From NCBI GenBank assembly GCA_002929055.1, contig PERY01000019.1:1-61203 (forward strand): a stretch of 61,203 nucleotides of DNA. The letters are read 5' to 3'. The stretch's first letter is position 1. Every line of letters begins with the position of its first letter. Below, piece by piece: positions 29,046 through 38,900 of the stretch. Source of the stretch: Methylocystis sp. GTDB taxonomy: Bacteria; Pseudomonadota; Alphaproteobacteria; Rhizobiales; Beijerinckiaceae. Both the position numbers and the translations under genes were made by a program. A model generated the notes under the pieces. That model saw nothing but the letters and a program-made list of their open reading frames with translations. It ran no database searches and had not been told where the DNA came from.

Positions 29046-29052
29046 TGCCGCG

Positions 29053-29580
29053 TCAGTGGCGGCGATGCTTCTTGTGCGCCGGCGGCGGGGGCGGCGGCGG
29101 CGGAACATAGGTGAGCGCGAGGCTCTCGACGCCCGCGTTCCAGCCGAGGCCCGAGCCGGCCTGAACGTTGAAGGGCTGCAGCGAGAAGGTGTTGTCGGAA
29201 CCGCCGACGAGCATGGCTCCGCCGCCGCCAACGCCGATCTTGGCGGAAACGCCCGGACCCATGTAGGTGCCAGCCAACGCGCCCGGGCCGACCTTGCCAG
29301 TCGCCGCGACGACGCCCCAGGCGAGTTCGCCCTGGCCGTTGATGGTGATGTTCGGGCCAACCTTGGTCAGCGTGCCGGTGTAATGGGCCGGAACCGCACC
29401 CTCGGCGTCGTCACGATAGTTGCAGTCGATCTGCTGATTCTCGACAAGGACGCTGAGGTCGTTGCCGAGCAGCTTGCACTGCAGCGTGCCGATGCGATCG
29501 CCGGCATGGGCGGCGGAGGCGATCATCGCCAGAATGCAGGCGCCGCCGAGCGCGCGACCGAGATTGAAACGGCTGGACAT
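29053..29580 (-). CDS. Secreted DUF992 protein with polyproline and His/Lys tail
   Basis: A 175-aa exported protein. The start MSSRFNLGRALGG has a strong GAGGAGG site, and the signal peptide ends near ASAAHA. The DUF992 domain follows (RIGTLQCKLLGNDLSVLVENQQIDCNY...HYTGTLTKVGPNI...WGVVAATG...GTYMGPGVSAKIGVGGGGAMLVGG), a beta-rich family found mostly in Rhizobiales. The C-terminus is unusual: eight prolines followed by AHKKHRRH, which could contact cell wall or metal. Function unknown. Confidence 0.88.
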   Translation of the reverse strand: MSSRFNLGRALGGACILAMIASAAHAGDRIGTLQCKLLGNDLSVLVENQQIDCNYRDDAEGAVPAHYTGTLTKVGPNITINGQGELAWGVVAATGKVGPGALAGTYMGPGVSAKIGVGGGGAMLVGGSDNTFSLQPFNVQAGSGLGWNAGVESLALTYVPPPPPPPPAHKKHRRH

Positions 29581-29877
29581 ATGGAAACTCCTCCTCATTT
29601 TTCCCTTCGGGCGTTCCCCGCCCTTATTCGCGTGCAGCTTTACGTCAACTGCTCCGCATAAGGCGCACTATAGGACATCCGGCGGGATCGCCACAGTAGA
29701 TATGCAAAATCACAGAACGCTTACCGTGCGTTGCAGCACAGGCCCGGGCGGTTCCCGCCCCGTCTGTCACACGCTCTGCAAGCCCTTGCAAATCATGCAG
29801 GAACAGACAATCTTGAGGTAAGCTCTCCATGCGCCGCCTCCCATGCGACGCAAGGACGCGGCGGCGGAGACCAAGCC

Positions 29878-30720
29878 ATGAGCAGCCAGCTCCCAGTATT
29901 GTTCGAGCCTGAACTCCTGGGCTCAGACCTCGAGGCTCTGCGGGCCGCCGTGGACGCGCTGGAGCGGCAGAGTTTCGCGGGTCGGCTGGCCCGTATGGCC
30001 GGACGCAAAATCGGCTTTGTGAGCGGGCCCTTGCCTGCGCAATTGCAGGCGGCGGCGTCCGCCGCCACGCACAAGGCGCTGAACACGGCGCTCAACGTCG
30101 CGCTCACCAGCCTGGAAGGCGCGCCGCAGGGCGATTCGACGCGTCTGCACAAGCGGCTGGCGGCCCTCGCAGGGGGCGTCGGCGGGGCCGTGGGGCTGGC
30201 AAGTCTCCCGCTCGAACTGCCGGTTTCCACAACAATCATGCTACGCTCCATCGCTGACATCGCCCGCAACGAGGGCGAGAATCTGCGCAATCCTGAAACC
30301 GGGCTCGCCTGCCTCGAAGTCTTCGCGCTCGGCGGCCACCCGGACGACAAAGTGCTCGAAGGCGGCTATCTCGCAGTTCGGGGGCTGCTCGCGAAATCCG
30401 TGACGGACGCGGCGCGCTTCATCACGGCGCGCGGCGTTCTGCAGGAGGGCGCGCCCGTGATCGTTCGTCTCGTGTCGCAGGTGGCGACGCGCTTTGGCGT
30501 CGTTGTGTCTCAGAAGGCCGCGGCCCAGGCCGTGCCGCTCATCGGCGCCGTCAGCGGAGCCGCCATCAATGTGGCCTTCACGGACCATTTCCAGACGCTG
30601 GCGCGCGGGCACTTCGCCGTGCGCAGGCTCGAGCGCGTCTACGACCCGGCGATGGTGCGCCGCCATTACGCCCGCATCGCGCGCGAGGAAGGCTACTGGG
30701 ATCCGCCCGTGAGCGCGTGA
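29878..30720 (+). CDS. EcsC family protein
   Basis: A 280-aa protein starting at MSSQLPVLFEPELL. The EcsC core is seen as GVGGAVGLASLPLELPVSTTIMLRSIADIARNEGENL followed by CLEVFALGG. Two hydrophobic segments (about 103-122 and 215-240) suggest membrane association. EcsC is named from the Bacillus ecs locus, but its role is unknown. It is convergent with the AlgJ-like gene (1 nt between stops). Confidence 0.85.
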   Translation: MSSQLPVLFEPELLGSDLEALRAAVDALERQSFAGRLARMAGRKIGFVSGPLPAQLQAAASAATHKALNTALNVALTSLEGAPQGDSTRLHKRLAALAGGVGGAVGLASLPLELPVSTTIMLRSIADIARNEGENLRNPETGLACLEVFALGGHPDDKVLEGGYLAVRGLLAKSVTDAARFITARGVLQEGAPVIVRLVSQVATRFGVVVSQKAAAQAVPLIGAVSGAAINVAFTDHFQTLARGHFAVRRLERVYDPAMVRRHYARIAREEGYWDPPVSA

Positions 30721-30721
30721 G

Positions 30722-31924
30722 CTACTTCGCAGCCGCGGCCAGAAGATCGGGCACCTGCCCCATGTTCGCGATGACGGCTTCGTTCTCCTCCAGGAGAACG
30801 ACCTGCGCATTGGCGAAGCTCTTTTCGAAGTCCTCGTCCGTCTCGACCCTGTGCTCGCGCAGACCGTCCTGCCTGTCCGCGAGCAGCCTCATGCGGCTGA
30901 ATTTTCCGGGCGCCGTGCGGATGTAATGCCAATAGTCCACGCTGGCGCTGCAGGGCGCCTCGACGAGGTTGGTCACGATCTCGACGAGGAAGCTGCCGCC
31001 GACGGCCAGAATCTTCGGAGCCGCTGCGCAGGAGCCCTCATTGCGGCCTGCGACGGCGGCGGTCGGATATCTGGCGTCCGGCTTGAGAAGGTTGAGGAGG
31101 TTGAGCAGATCGCGATCGGTGCCCTGCGCCTCCTCCTTCTCCCGCCAGTCGAAATCATAGAGCGGCATCGGCGACGCCTTGCCATCCTTGTTCAGCGCGT
31201 GGCTCAGTTCCCGCACCGTGATCGCCGAGCCAAGATAATTCCAGTGCGTGCCGCCGCGCGGGAACAGATTGATCGAATACTCCGGCATGGCGGCGCTGAT
31301 GAGCGAGGCGCCGTCGACATATGTGACGCCGCGCGAGTCGAGCGCCGCCCGGTAAGGCGCGAGTTTCTCGGTCGTTCCCGTCCTCACCGAGGGGCAAGGC
31401 GCATAGGCCGGGAGGTAGCGGCTGTAGCGCGCCGCCTTGGAGGGCGAAATGAGATAGACGAAGCGCTTGCCCTTCGCTTCGACAGCCGTCTGGATGTCGC
31501 GCACGCGGCCTGCCCATTCGTCGATCGCCTTGGGATCGGATACGCCGCCGCGCGCGCAGAACTCCTGGACGTAGAAATTCTCGAAGAGCTGCCTTTCCTT
31601 GCCGACGACGATGTCGGGCGCGCCGGACGCGCTGAAGACGGAATAGAGAAACTGGTTTTTCGCGCGCACGGCGATGGGAAAGACGGGCATCGACTGGCCG
31701 ACGCCGGTCGAAAACGCCTTCTGCGTCTCGCCGGAAAGGAAGTCGTCGAGCGTCCACGGAACGGGGCGCGGGCCCGGCACGCCCCAGAGCGGCTCAGCGC
31801 TGCGGATGCGCAACTTCGGCCATTCGCTCCCCACCGCAAAGTTCCACAGATTCGCGGCAAAGAGCGCCGCGATGAGGGCCGCGCAGGCGAAGATAGGGAG
31901 GCGGGTGAAGACGTCGCGCCGCAT
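30722..31924 (-). CDS. AlgX/AlgJ-like SGNH O-acetyltransferase component
   Basis: A 400-aa protein with an N-terminal membrane anchor (about 8-27, LPIFACAALIAALFAANLWNF) and a periplasmic SGNH-hydrolase-like domain. Likely catalytic residues are the Ser in LAVGGSFLVEI and the His in RGGTHWNYLG; FVYLISPSKAARY is typical of AlgJ/AlgX. It starts 5 nt after the MBOAT gene. In alginate and other polysaccharide systems the AlgI-type MBOAT moves acetyl groups across the membrane and an AlgJ/X-type protein transfers them to sugar. The polymer here is unknown; no polymerase or transporter gene is nearby. Confidence 0.82.
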   Translation of the reverse strand: MRRDVFTRLPIFACAALIAALFAANLWNFAVGSEWPKLRIRSAEPLWGVPGPRPVPWTLDDFLSGETQKAFSTGVGQSMPVFPIAVRAKNQFLYSVFSASGAPDIVVGKERQLFENFYVQEFCARGGVSDPKAIDEWAGRVRDIQTAVEAKGKRFVYLISPSKAARYSRYLPAYAPCPSVRTGTTEKLAPYRAALDSRGVTYVDGASLISAAMPEYSINLFPRGGTHWNYLGSAITVRELSHALNKDGKASPMPLYDFDWREKEEAQGTDRDLLNLLNLLKPDARYPTAAVAGRNEGSCAAAPKILAVGGSFLVEIVTNLVEAPCSASVDYWHYIRTAPGKFSRMRLLADRQDGLREHRVETDEDFEKSFANAQVVLLEENEAVIANMGQVPDLLAAAAK

Positions 31925-31929
31925 GATTT

Positions 31930-33444
31930 TCAGAACCTGAAGTAGATGAAAGGTTTGAACGGATCGGCGAGGCCCTTGGCGAGCGCGGCGACAAAGAGCA
32001 ATGCGAGCACACTGTTCGCCGCCAGTGCATGACGCCGCGCGAGCGCCGTCCAGTCAATGTCATTGCTGGCGACGATGCGCTGGGCGACGCAAACGCCGCC
32101 GGCGACCAGCGCCATCGCCGCATATTCCGGCGCGACCGCGAAGGGCGCCTCCCCGGACGCCCACGGTCGCGCCATCAGCGACAGAAACGCCCCCGCCTGT
32201 GCGAGCGAGGTCGCGCGAAACAGCGTCCAGCCGACCATCACGATAAGCATGGTGACGATGTTGGCGAGCCAGTCCGGCAGGCGCTTCAGGCGTTCGACGA
32301 GAAACAGCCGGTCGAGAACAAGGAACACGCCATTGTAGGCGCCCCAGAAAATATAGGTCCAGGCAGCGCCGTGCCAGACGCCGGAGGCGAGGAAGCAGAT
32401 CCACAGATTGAAATAGGTGCGCGCTTCGCCCTGCCGGTTTCCGCCGAGCGAGAAGTAGAGATATTCGCGAATCCAGCTCGTGAGCGACATGTGCCAGCGC
32501 CGCCAGAAGTCGGTGATGCTGGTCGCGATGTAGGGCATGTTGAAATTTTCGAGCAGGCGGAAGCCGAACATGCGCGCAAGGCCGATCGCCATGTCGGAAT
32601 AGCCGGAGAAATCGAAGTAGATCTGCAGCGTGAAGAAAATCACGCCCGCCCATGCGTCGGCGAAGCCCAGCGTCGCGGCGTCGCGCGCGAAAATGGCGTC
32701 GGCGCCGCTGGCCATGACGTCGGCGAGAAGCAGCTTCTTCACGACGCCGAGCATGAAACGCGAAAAGCCCGCGACGAAATCATCGACATGGGCGTGCGGC
32801 ACCGTCTCCAGCTGCCCCGCGATGTCGTGATATTTGATGATCGGCCCGGCGAGCAGCTTGGGGAAGAAGAACACATAGAGCGCATAGATGAGCGTGCTGC
32901 GCGCCGGCGCCGTGACGCCGCGATAGACGTCGACGAGATAGGTGATCTTCTCGAAGACGATGAAGCTGACCCCGATGGGCAATGCGATGTCGGGAATGCG
33001 TATCCCCGGCAGGGTGAACGCGCGCATGAGCGCATCGAGATTGAGCGCCAGAAAGCCCGTGTATTTGTAATAGACCAGAATCGCGAGATTGGCCCCGACG
33101 CCGAGCGCGAGCCAGCGCAGGCGGGCGTCAGCTTTTGCCGGCGCGCGCGGCGGCGCGTCGCGGACGAGCGTTTCACCCTCCGCAATCGAAAGCGCCTGGG
33201 CGGCCAACGCGGGCGCCTCTTCGAGGCTCCTGGCGGCGTCGGCGATCCGTTGCGCGACGAAAAGATCGAGCGCCACGGAGGCGAAAACGACGAAGACGAA
33301 GACGGGCTCGCTCCAGCCGTAGAACACGACGCTGGCGGCAAGCAGGATGATGGCGCGCGCTCCCCTGTGCGCGCCGAAGAACAGGTAAAGCAGATACACC
33401 GCCGGCGCGAAGAGAAAGAGAAACAGCGGCTCGTAGAAAAGCAT
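31930..33444 (-). CDS. MBOAT-family O-acyltransferase (AlgI-like)
   Basis: A 504-aa polytopic membrane protein of the AlgI/DltB type. The catalytic His lies in FLASGVWHGAAWTYIFWGAYNG. Other signatures are PIGVSFIVFEKITYLVDVYRG, FPKLLAGPIIKYHDIAGQL, YFDFSGYSDMAIGLARMFGF and NFNMPYIATSITDFWRRWHMSLTSWIREYLY. It supplies acyl groups across the inner membrane to the AlgJ-like protein downstream. An insertion with Ala/Arg-rich residues (about 75-105) is not conserved in the family. Divergent from tyrS. Confidence 0.93.
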   Translation of the reverse strand: MLFYEPLFLFLFAPAVYLLYLFFGAHRGARAIILLAASVVFYGWSEPVFVFVVFASVALDLFVAQRIADAARSLEEAPALAAQALSIAEGETLVRDAPPRAPAKADARLRWLALGVGANLAILVYYKYTGFLALNLDALMRAFTLPGIRIPDIALPIGVSFIVFEKITYLVDVYRGVTAPARSTLIYALYVFFFPKLLAGPIIKYHDIAGQLETVPHAHVDDFVAGFSRFMLGVVKKLLLADVMASGADAIFARDAATLGFADAWAGVIFFTLQIYFDFSGYSDMAIGLARMFGFRLLENFNMPYIATSITDFWRRWHMSLTSWIREYLYFSLGGNRQGEARTYFNLWICFLASGVWHGAAWTYIFWGAYNGVFLVLDRLFLVERLKRLPDWLANIVTMLIVMVGWTLFRATSLAQAGAFLSLMARPWASGEAPFAVAPEYAAMALVAGGVCVAQRIVASNDIDWTALARRHALAANSVLALLFVAALAKGLADPFKPFIYFRF

Positions 33445-33580
33445 GCGAACCCTTAAGCTTATGGCCCGGGAGGCGGCCGCGCTGGCGATTGGGTTCTAGC
33501 AAGCCGTGAACGGAAGAGAAACCCTCCAGGGCCCGGCAGCGTCTTGCGTCCCCGGCCCCTTGCCCCTATCACCCTGCCCC

Positions 33581-34852
33581 ATGACCGAGGAATTCTCCCC
33601 CAAATCCGACTTTCTGCGCGTGCTCATCGCGCGCGGCTTCGTGCACCAATGCTCGGATTTTCCGGGGCTCGACGAAAAGGCCGCGGCCGGGGCGCTTGCG
33701 GCCTATATCGGCTTCGACTGCACCGCCTCCTCGCTGCATGTGGGCTCGCTCCTGCCGATCATGATGCTCGCCTGGCTGCAACGCACCGGCGGCAAGCCCC
33801 TGCCGCTCATGGGCGGCGGCACCACGCGCGTCGGCGATCCCTCCGGCAAGGACGAGAGCCGCAAGCTCCTGACCGTCGAGCAGATCGACGCCAACAAGGC
33901 GTCCATCAAGCGCGTTTTCGAACGCTTCCTGACCTTCGGCGACGGCCCCACCGACGCAAAGATGCTCGACAACGCCGACTGGCTCGCGGGGCTCAATTAC
34001 ATCGCGTTCCTGCGCGACGTCGGCCGGCATTTCTCGGTCAATCGCATGCTGACCATGGATTCGGTGAAGCTCAGGCTGGAGCGTGAGCACGAGCTGTCGT
34101 TCATCGAGTTCAACTACATGTGCCTGCAGGCCTATGATTTCGTCGAGATCAACCGCCGCCACGGCGCGTTGCTGCAGATGGGCGGCTCCGACCAGTGGGG
34201 CAATATCGTCACTGGCCTCGACCTTGGCCGGCGCATGGGCACGCCGCAACTTTACGCCCTCACCTCGCCGCTGCTGACGACATCGTCCGGCGCGAAGATG
34301 GGCAAGACGGCGGCGGGCGCTGTGTGGCTCAACGCCGACATGCTGTCTCCCTACGACTACTGGCAATATTGGCGCAATACGGAAGACGCCGACGTCGCGC
34401 GCTTCCTGAAGCTCTTCACCTTCCTGCCGTTGGATGAGGTCGAGAGGCTTGCGGCGCTGCAAGGCGCGGAGATCAACGAGGCGAAGAAGACGCTCGCCAC
34501 CGAAACGACGGCGCTAATTCATGGCCGCGAGGCGGCGGAACAGGCGGAGCAGACCGCACGCGCGACTTTCGAGGAAGGCGCGCTGGCCCTCTCCCTCCCA
34601 AAGGTCGCCATCTCCGCCGATGAAGTGGCCTCAGGGCTCGGCGTGCTGGCGGCTTTCGTGAAGGCGGGGCTCGTCGCCTCCACCGGCGAGGCGCGCCGGC
34701 AGATCAAGGGCGGCGGGCTGAAGGTGAACGACGTCGTCGTCACCGACGAGCGCGGCACGCTTTCGGAGAAGGACTTCGAAACGGATGGCGTCGCGAAGCT
34801 GTCGCTCGGCAAGAAGAAGCATGTGCTCCTCGCGCGGAACGATGCGATCTGA
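33581..34852 (+). CDS. tyrS: Tyrosyl-tRNA synthetase
   Basis: A 423-aa class I synthetase. HIGH-type motif LHVGSLLPI, tyrosine pocket [13 protein letters not shown] and [12 protein letters not shown], and KMSKS-type loop [12 protein letters not shown]. The C-terminal S4 RNA-binding domain has [20 protein letters not shown]. Start at [15 protein letters not shown]; the upstream in-frame extension is not family-like. Confidence 0.97.
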   Translation: MTEEFSPKSDFLRVLIARGFVHQCSDFPGLDEKAAAGALAAYIGFDCTASSLHVGSLLPIMMLAWLQRTGGKPLPLMGGGTTRVGDPSGKDESRKLLTVEQIDANKASIKRVFERFLTFGDGPTDAKMLDNADWLAGLNYIAFLRDVGRHFSVNRMLTMDSVKLRLEREHELSFIEFNYMCLQAYDFVEINRRHGALLQMGGSDQWGNIVTGLDLGRRMGTPQLYALTSPLLTTSSGAKMGKTAAGAVWLNADMLSPYDYWQYWRNTEDADVARFLKLFTFLPLDEVERLAALQGAEINEAKKTLATETTALIHGREAAEQAEQTARATFEEGALALSLPKVAISADEVASGLGVLAAFVKAGLVASTGEARRQIKGGGLKVNDVVVTDERGTLSEKDFETDGVAKLSLGKKKHVLLARNDAI

Positions 34853-35002
34853 CGCCGGCCAACCGAAACATTCTTGACACACACGCCGGCAAAAACCCCG
34901 CCGAGCCGCAGTTCCTCTGGAATTCCACCTGAGGGCCTCTTGCCAACACTATTGCGAAGCTTCCGAATGGCCGCATCATTAGGGCGATTCGGGAGCTTTA
35001 GG

Positions 35003-35983
35003 ATGAACCACTGGATCAAACTGGCGGGCGTAGCGGCATTGATCGCCGCGCCGGAAGCTTTCGCGGCGGGCCATTTGCCCCCCGCGACGGTTTCTGTGCC
35101 GTCGCCGACCTTTGTCGCGCTTCCGCAGCCCAATTTCGACGTCCTTGGCGCCCCGTTCCGCTACAAGGCGGGCGTGACCTTCATGTCCGAGAACATCTGG
35201 CGCGGCATTTCGATCACCAACCATCGGCCCGGCGCAATGGCTTATGGCGAAGCGAGCAAGGGATGGTTTTACCTTGGCGGCGACGTTCTCAACGTGACGC
35301 TGCCCACCTCGCCCGCGGCGCAACTCGACATTTACGGCGGCGTCCGCCCGGTTTGGGGGCCGCTCACGCTCGATTTCGGCGCCGTGTACCACGGGCGTCC
35401 CGGCAATCAGCAGCAGTATTTTCTGGGCGGCGCCGCGCCCGTCCTGACTTTCTGGACGCCCGGCGGCATGCCGACGACGCCCTTCGACCAAAGCTTTGTC
35501 GAGATTTACGCCAAGCCGTCCTGGACGCTGAACGACTATCTGACGATTGGCGGCGAGTTCGGCTACAATCCGAGTTGGGCGAATTACAATGCCCAGGCGC
35601 TCTACTCCGGCGGCAACGCCACGCTGAGCCTGCCGGGAACGGGATTGTCGCTTTCGGGCGCCTTCGGCCATTACTTCCTCGGGATGGGCGACCCGACATA
35701 TGGCCCAAGCTATATCCAGCCGGGCATCAAGGGAATCCAGGGCTTCAAGCTTTCGAGCTACAACACCTGGAACATCGGCGCTTCATACAAGTGGAACGCG
35801 ATCACTCTGGACGTGCGTTATCACGACACGACGCTCACGCGGCAGGGCTGCTTCACAAACGTCGCCAATCCCGCCGGCAATTTCGCCGCGGCCGTTTGGG
35901 GGCAAGGTTACTCGGACTGGTGCGACGCCCGCGTTGTCGGCTCGATCAACATGGAGCTCGACTCTCTCACGATGTTCAAGTGA
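35003..35983 (+). CDS. TorF-family putative outer-membrane porin
   Basis: A 326-aa protein with a signal peptide (WIKLAGVAALIAAPEAFAAGH) and a beta-barrel-like sequence of alternating aromatic strands. The family start of the barrel, FRYKAGVTFMSENIWRGISITNHRPGAM, is clear, as are GWFYLGGDVLNV and LTLDFGAVYHGRPG. It ends in a beta-strand with a near-terminal Phe (DSLTMFK), as expected for BAM substrates. A GGAG-type site precedes the ATG. Substrate unknown. Confidence 0.82.
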   Translation: MNHWIKLAGVAALIAAPEAFAAGHLPPATVSVPSPTFVALPQPNFDVLGAPFRYKAGVTFMSENIWRGISITNHRPGAMAYGEASKGWFYLGGDVLNVTLPTSPAAQLDIYGGVRPVWGPLTLDFGAVYHGRPGNQQQYFLGGAAPVLTFWTPGGMPTTPFDQSFVEIYAKPSWTLNDYLTIGGEFGYNPSWANYNAQALYSGGNATLSLPGTGLSLSGAFGHYFLGMGDPTYGPSYIQPGIKGIQGFKLSSYNTWNIGASYKWNAITLDVRYHDTTLTRQGCFTNVANPAGNFAAAVWGQGYSDWCDARVVGSINMELDSLTMFK

Positions 35984-35989
35984 GGCGCG

Positions 35990-38900
35990 CTATCTTCCCT
36001 CCGGCATCCGCGCCGTTCCGTCGAGCACGCCCATGATCTTGCGCATCAGCCCCGGCGCAATGGCGGAAAGCGGATTGACGTTCACCACCGGCGACGACAA
36101 GGCGCCGGTCACGCGGTAGTTCAGCGCGAAGATGCCTTCGTGCTGGCCGCCGGTGATGACGACGCCGATCACCGGAATGTTCGAGAGAAGACTGTTCAGC
36201 GCATAGGCGGGCACATAGGCGCCGGAAAGATCGATGCGGTCGCGTTGGAAATCGATGAAGCCGTCGAAGGTGAGGCCGATTTCCGGACCCGACATCACGC
36301 CCTCTCGCACGGAAAGGCGCCCGCCGGACCAGGTGAAATTGGATTGCAGCCGACCGACGCGCACCGAGTCGGGATCAAACCGCATGTTGCCGCGCTCGTC
36401 GGCGCGCGCCACGCCGCCCTGGGCCATCAGCTGACGCATCGTGGGCTCGCCCTTCACGTAGAAATCGCGAATGCGGACTGCGCCGTCAGCGCGGTTCTGC
36501 CCGAGCTGGACGGTCGCGTTCATCACGCCGCTTTCCATCTTGCGGTAAATATCCAGAAACGAAAGGAACGAACCGGCGTCATTCGTCGAGATTTCGAGTT
36601 GCTGCCCGGCGCCAGGCGTGCGGGAGAGCGCCACGGCGAGTTGCTCGCGTCCGAAGCTCCCGGTGACGGACACGGCGCGGACGCGGCCGCCGCGACTGTC
36701 GTATTTGAACTCGACGTTGGACAAAATCTGCTTTCCATGCCCGGTGACGATGGGCGCCTTGAAGTCGACGTCGACATTGTCGAGTCCGCCGCCGCTCGAA
36801 CCGCCGCCACCGCCTGAGCCGGCGCCCGAGCCGCTGGAACGGATCAACCCCGCGAGCATCGGCCGCGCGTCGAAATTGGTGCCGCGAACGACAATCTTGA
36901 CCGTTTCCCCGCCCTTCTGGATGTCGATCTTCATATCGTCGCCCGCCGAGAGCCGCGCCGGAGCTAGCTTCGCGGAGCGGAACGCCCCATCCTTGTTGAA
37001 CTCGACCACGCCCTGGGCCTGTGTCGGCCCGGCGTCGAAATTGAGCTGTTCGAGGGCGATCCCCTCGCCGCGTCTGGCGATGGTGAAAGACGCTTTGGCG
37101 GGCTTGCCGGCGGGCTTGACCAGACCTGGAACCGGATTGTCGAAACTCGTGCGCGTCAGGTCCAGCTCGATCTGCGTATTCAGATCCTCGACGGGCAAAG
37201 GGGTGCGGACGACGGCCGCGATCGGGCCGGAAACGCCAGGGACCACATAGCCGGCGCGCTGGCGCGCGGCGTCGTCGAAGGTCAGCGTCATTTGCGCATG
37301 CGCGGCGCCCTTCTCGCCGAAGCCGCGCCGGACTTCGAGCGCCGCCGGCGCGCCGTAGATGCGACCCGTTCCATTGACCCGCAGGCCGGTCCTGTCCGCC
37401 AGCACGCGCAGCGTCGCTCCTTCGAGCCGTTCCTTGCCGATCAACCGCTCGATCACGAGATTGCTGGCGGTTGCGTCGATGTCGAAGGTCGTGGATTCCT
37501 CTTTTGCATCGTCGCCGATGTCGAAATTGATGCGCAGCTTTCCGTCGATCTGTCCCTTGATCGCGGCGGAGTCGACCGGGATGCTCGCATGCGGCGCAAT
37601 ACTGGGAAGCGCAAGGATGTCCGCAACCGACTCGACGCTTCCGTTTATGCGTATGTCCAGAACCGCGGGAGTGGGCCGCAGCGCATTGTCGGCCACCGAG
37701 AAACGCCCTTCGGCAAGGTTCAGGCGACGGCCCGGCCCCGTCTCCAGCACGCCCGAAGTGGCGTCGAAGCTCGCGGTGCGGCCCGTGACCTGCAACCGCC
37801 CATTGACCCCCGTGAAGGGCGCGAGGCCGGGCAGGACGTCAATAACCGACGCACCGACAATCTCGCCGGATACGGAAACCGAATCATCCGGCGGCGGGCG
37901 GCCGTAACGCATCGCCGTCAGCGCGGCGTCGTCGAAGTCGCCGACAGCGTGAGCATGCTTCAGGACGCCCCCCGGCACATGGTCGACGAACCAGGCCCTG
38001 ACCGGCGCCGTGACATGGGTCGGCCAGAGCCGCGATAGCGCGCGTATCTGCGTGTCTTCAGCGTCGAGCGTGTAACCGACCCGGGGCTCTTCTCGATAAT
38101 CGAGCTTTCCCGTCGCCGCGATCCGCATGTCGGGGCCCGAAAACCCGAACTTGTCGACGAAGACCTGCTTTTGCCCATGCAGCAGCCGTGCGCGAAGCGA
38201 ACCCTCGCTGATGACGACCGGCTTTTCGCGCGCCCGCTCCGGCGCGACCTCCGTGGGCTTTTCCAGGCCCAGAGAGATCATCCAGGCGTCCGCGCCGTCG
38301 ATCCCCCCGGATGTTTCGGCCGGAGCCACGGCCTCGCCGGCAAGCGACATGTCGAAGCCGCCGGCCTTGAAATGAAAGGGCGACAGGACGAGCTTGCGTG
38401 ACGCGCCAACCCAGTTGGCTTCCGCGGCGATGTGGTCGATCATCACCGGCTCATGGTCGGGATCCTCCAACCGGAAGAACCCGCGTCCGATCTCGAAGCC
38501 GCCCTTGGCGGCGATCACCCTGTCGTCGGGCGCCAGCGCAAAGCTGAGGGACACGGAAAACGGAGCGTCCGTGTCGAATTTCGCGGTGCGAAAGCCGCCG
38601 ATGAGCGACGCCTCGTCGAGCGTGAGATCACGCACCCTCGCGGAAAAATCCCGTTGCTGGCCCGGCGCGCCCTTTGCGAGCGCCGTCGCGCTCCAGCGGC
38701 GGGTGGGGCCGGTCGCTCCAAAGCTGAATCGAACCGAGCCGTCGTCCTTGTCGAGCCGCAGCGCGACGTCCTTGTATTGGATCACCCTGTCTATCGTGCG
38801 GTCGTCCACCATCAGTCGCCCATGCGCGACGCCGACGCGGTCGAGACCGCCGAGCGGGCTGTCCGGGCTCGTCACGAAATCCATGAGACCGCGCAATGCG

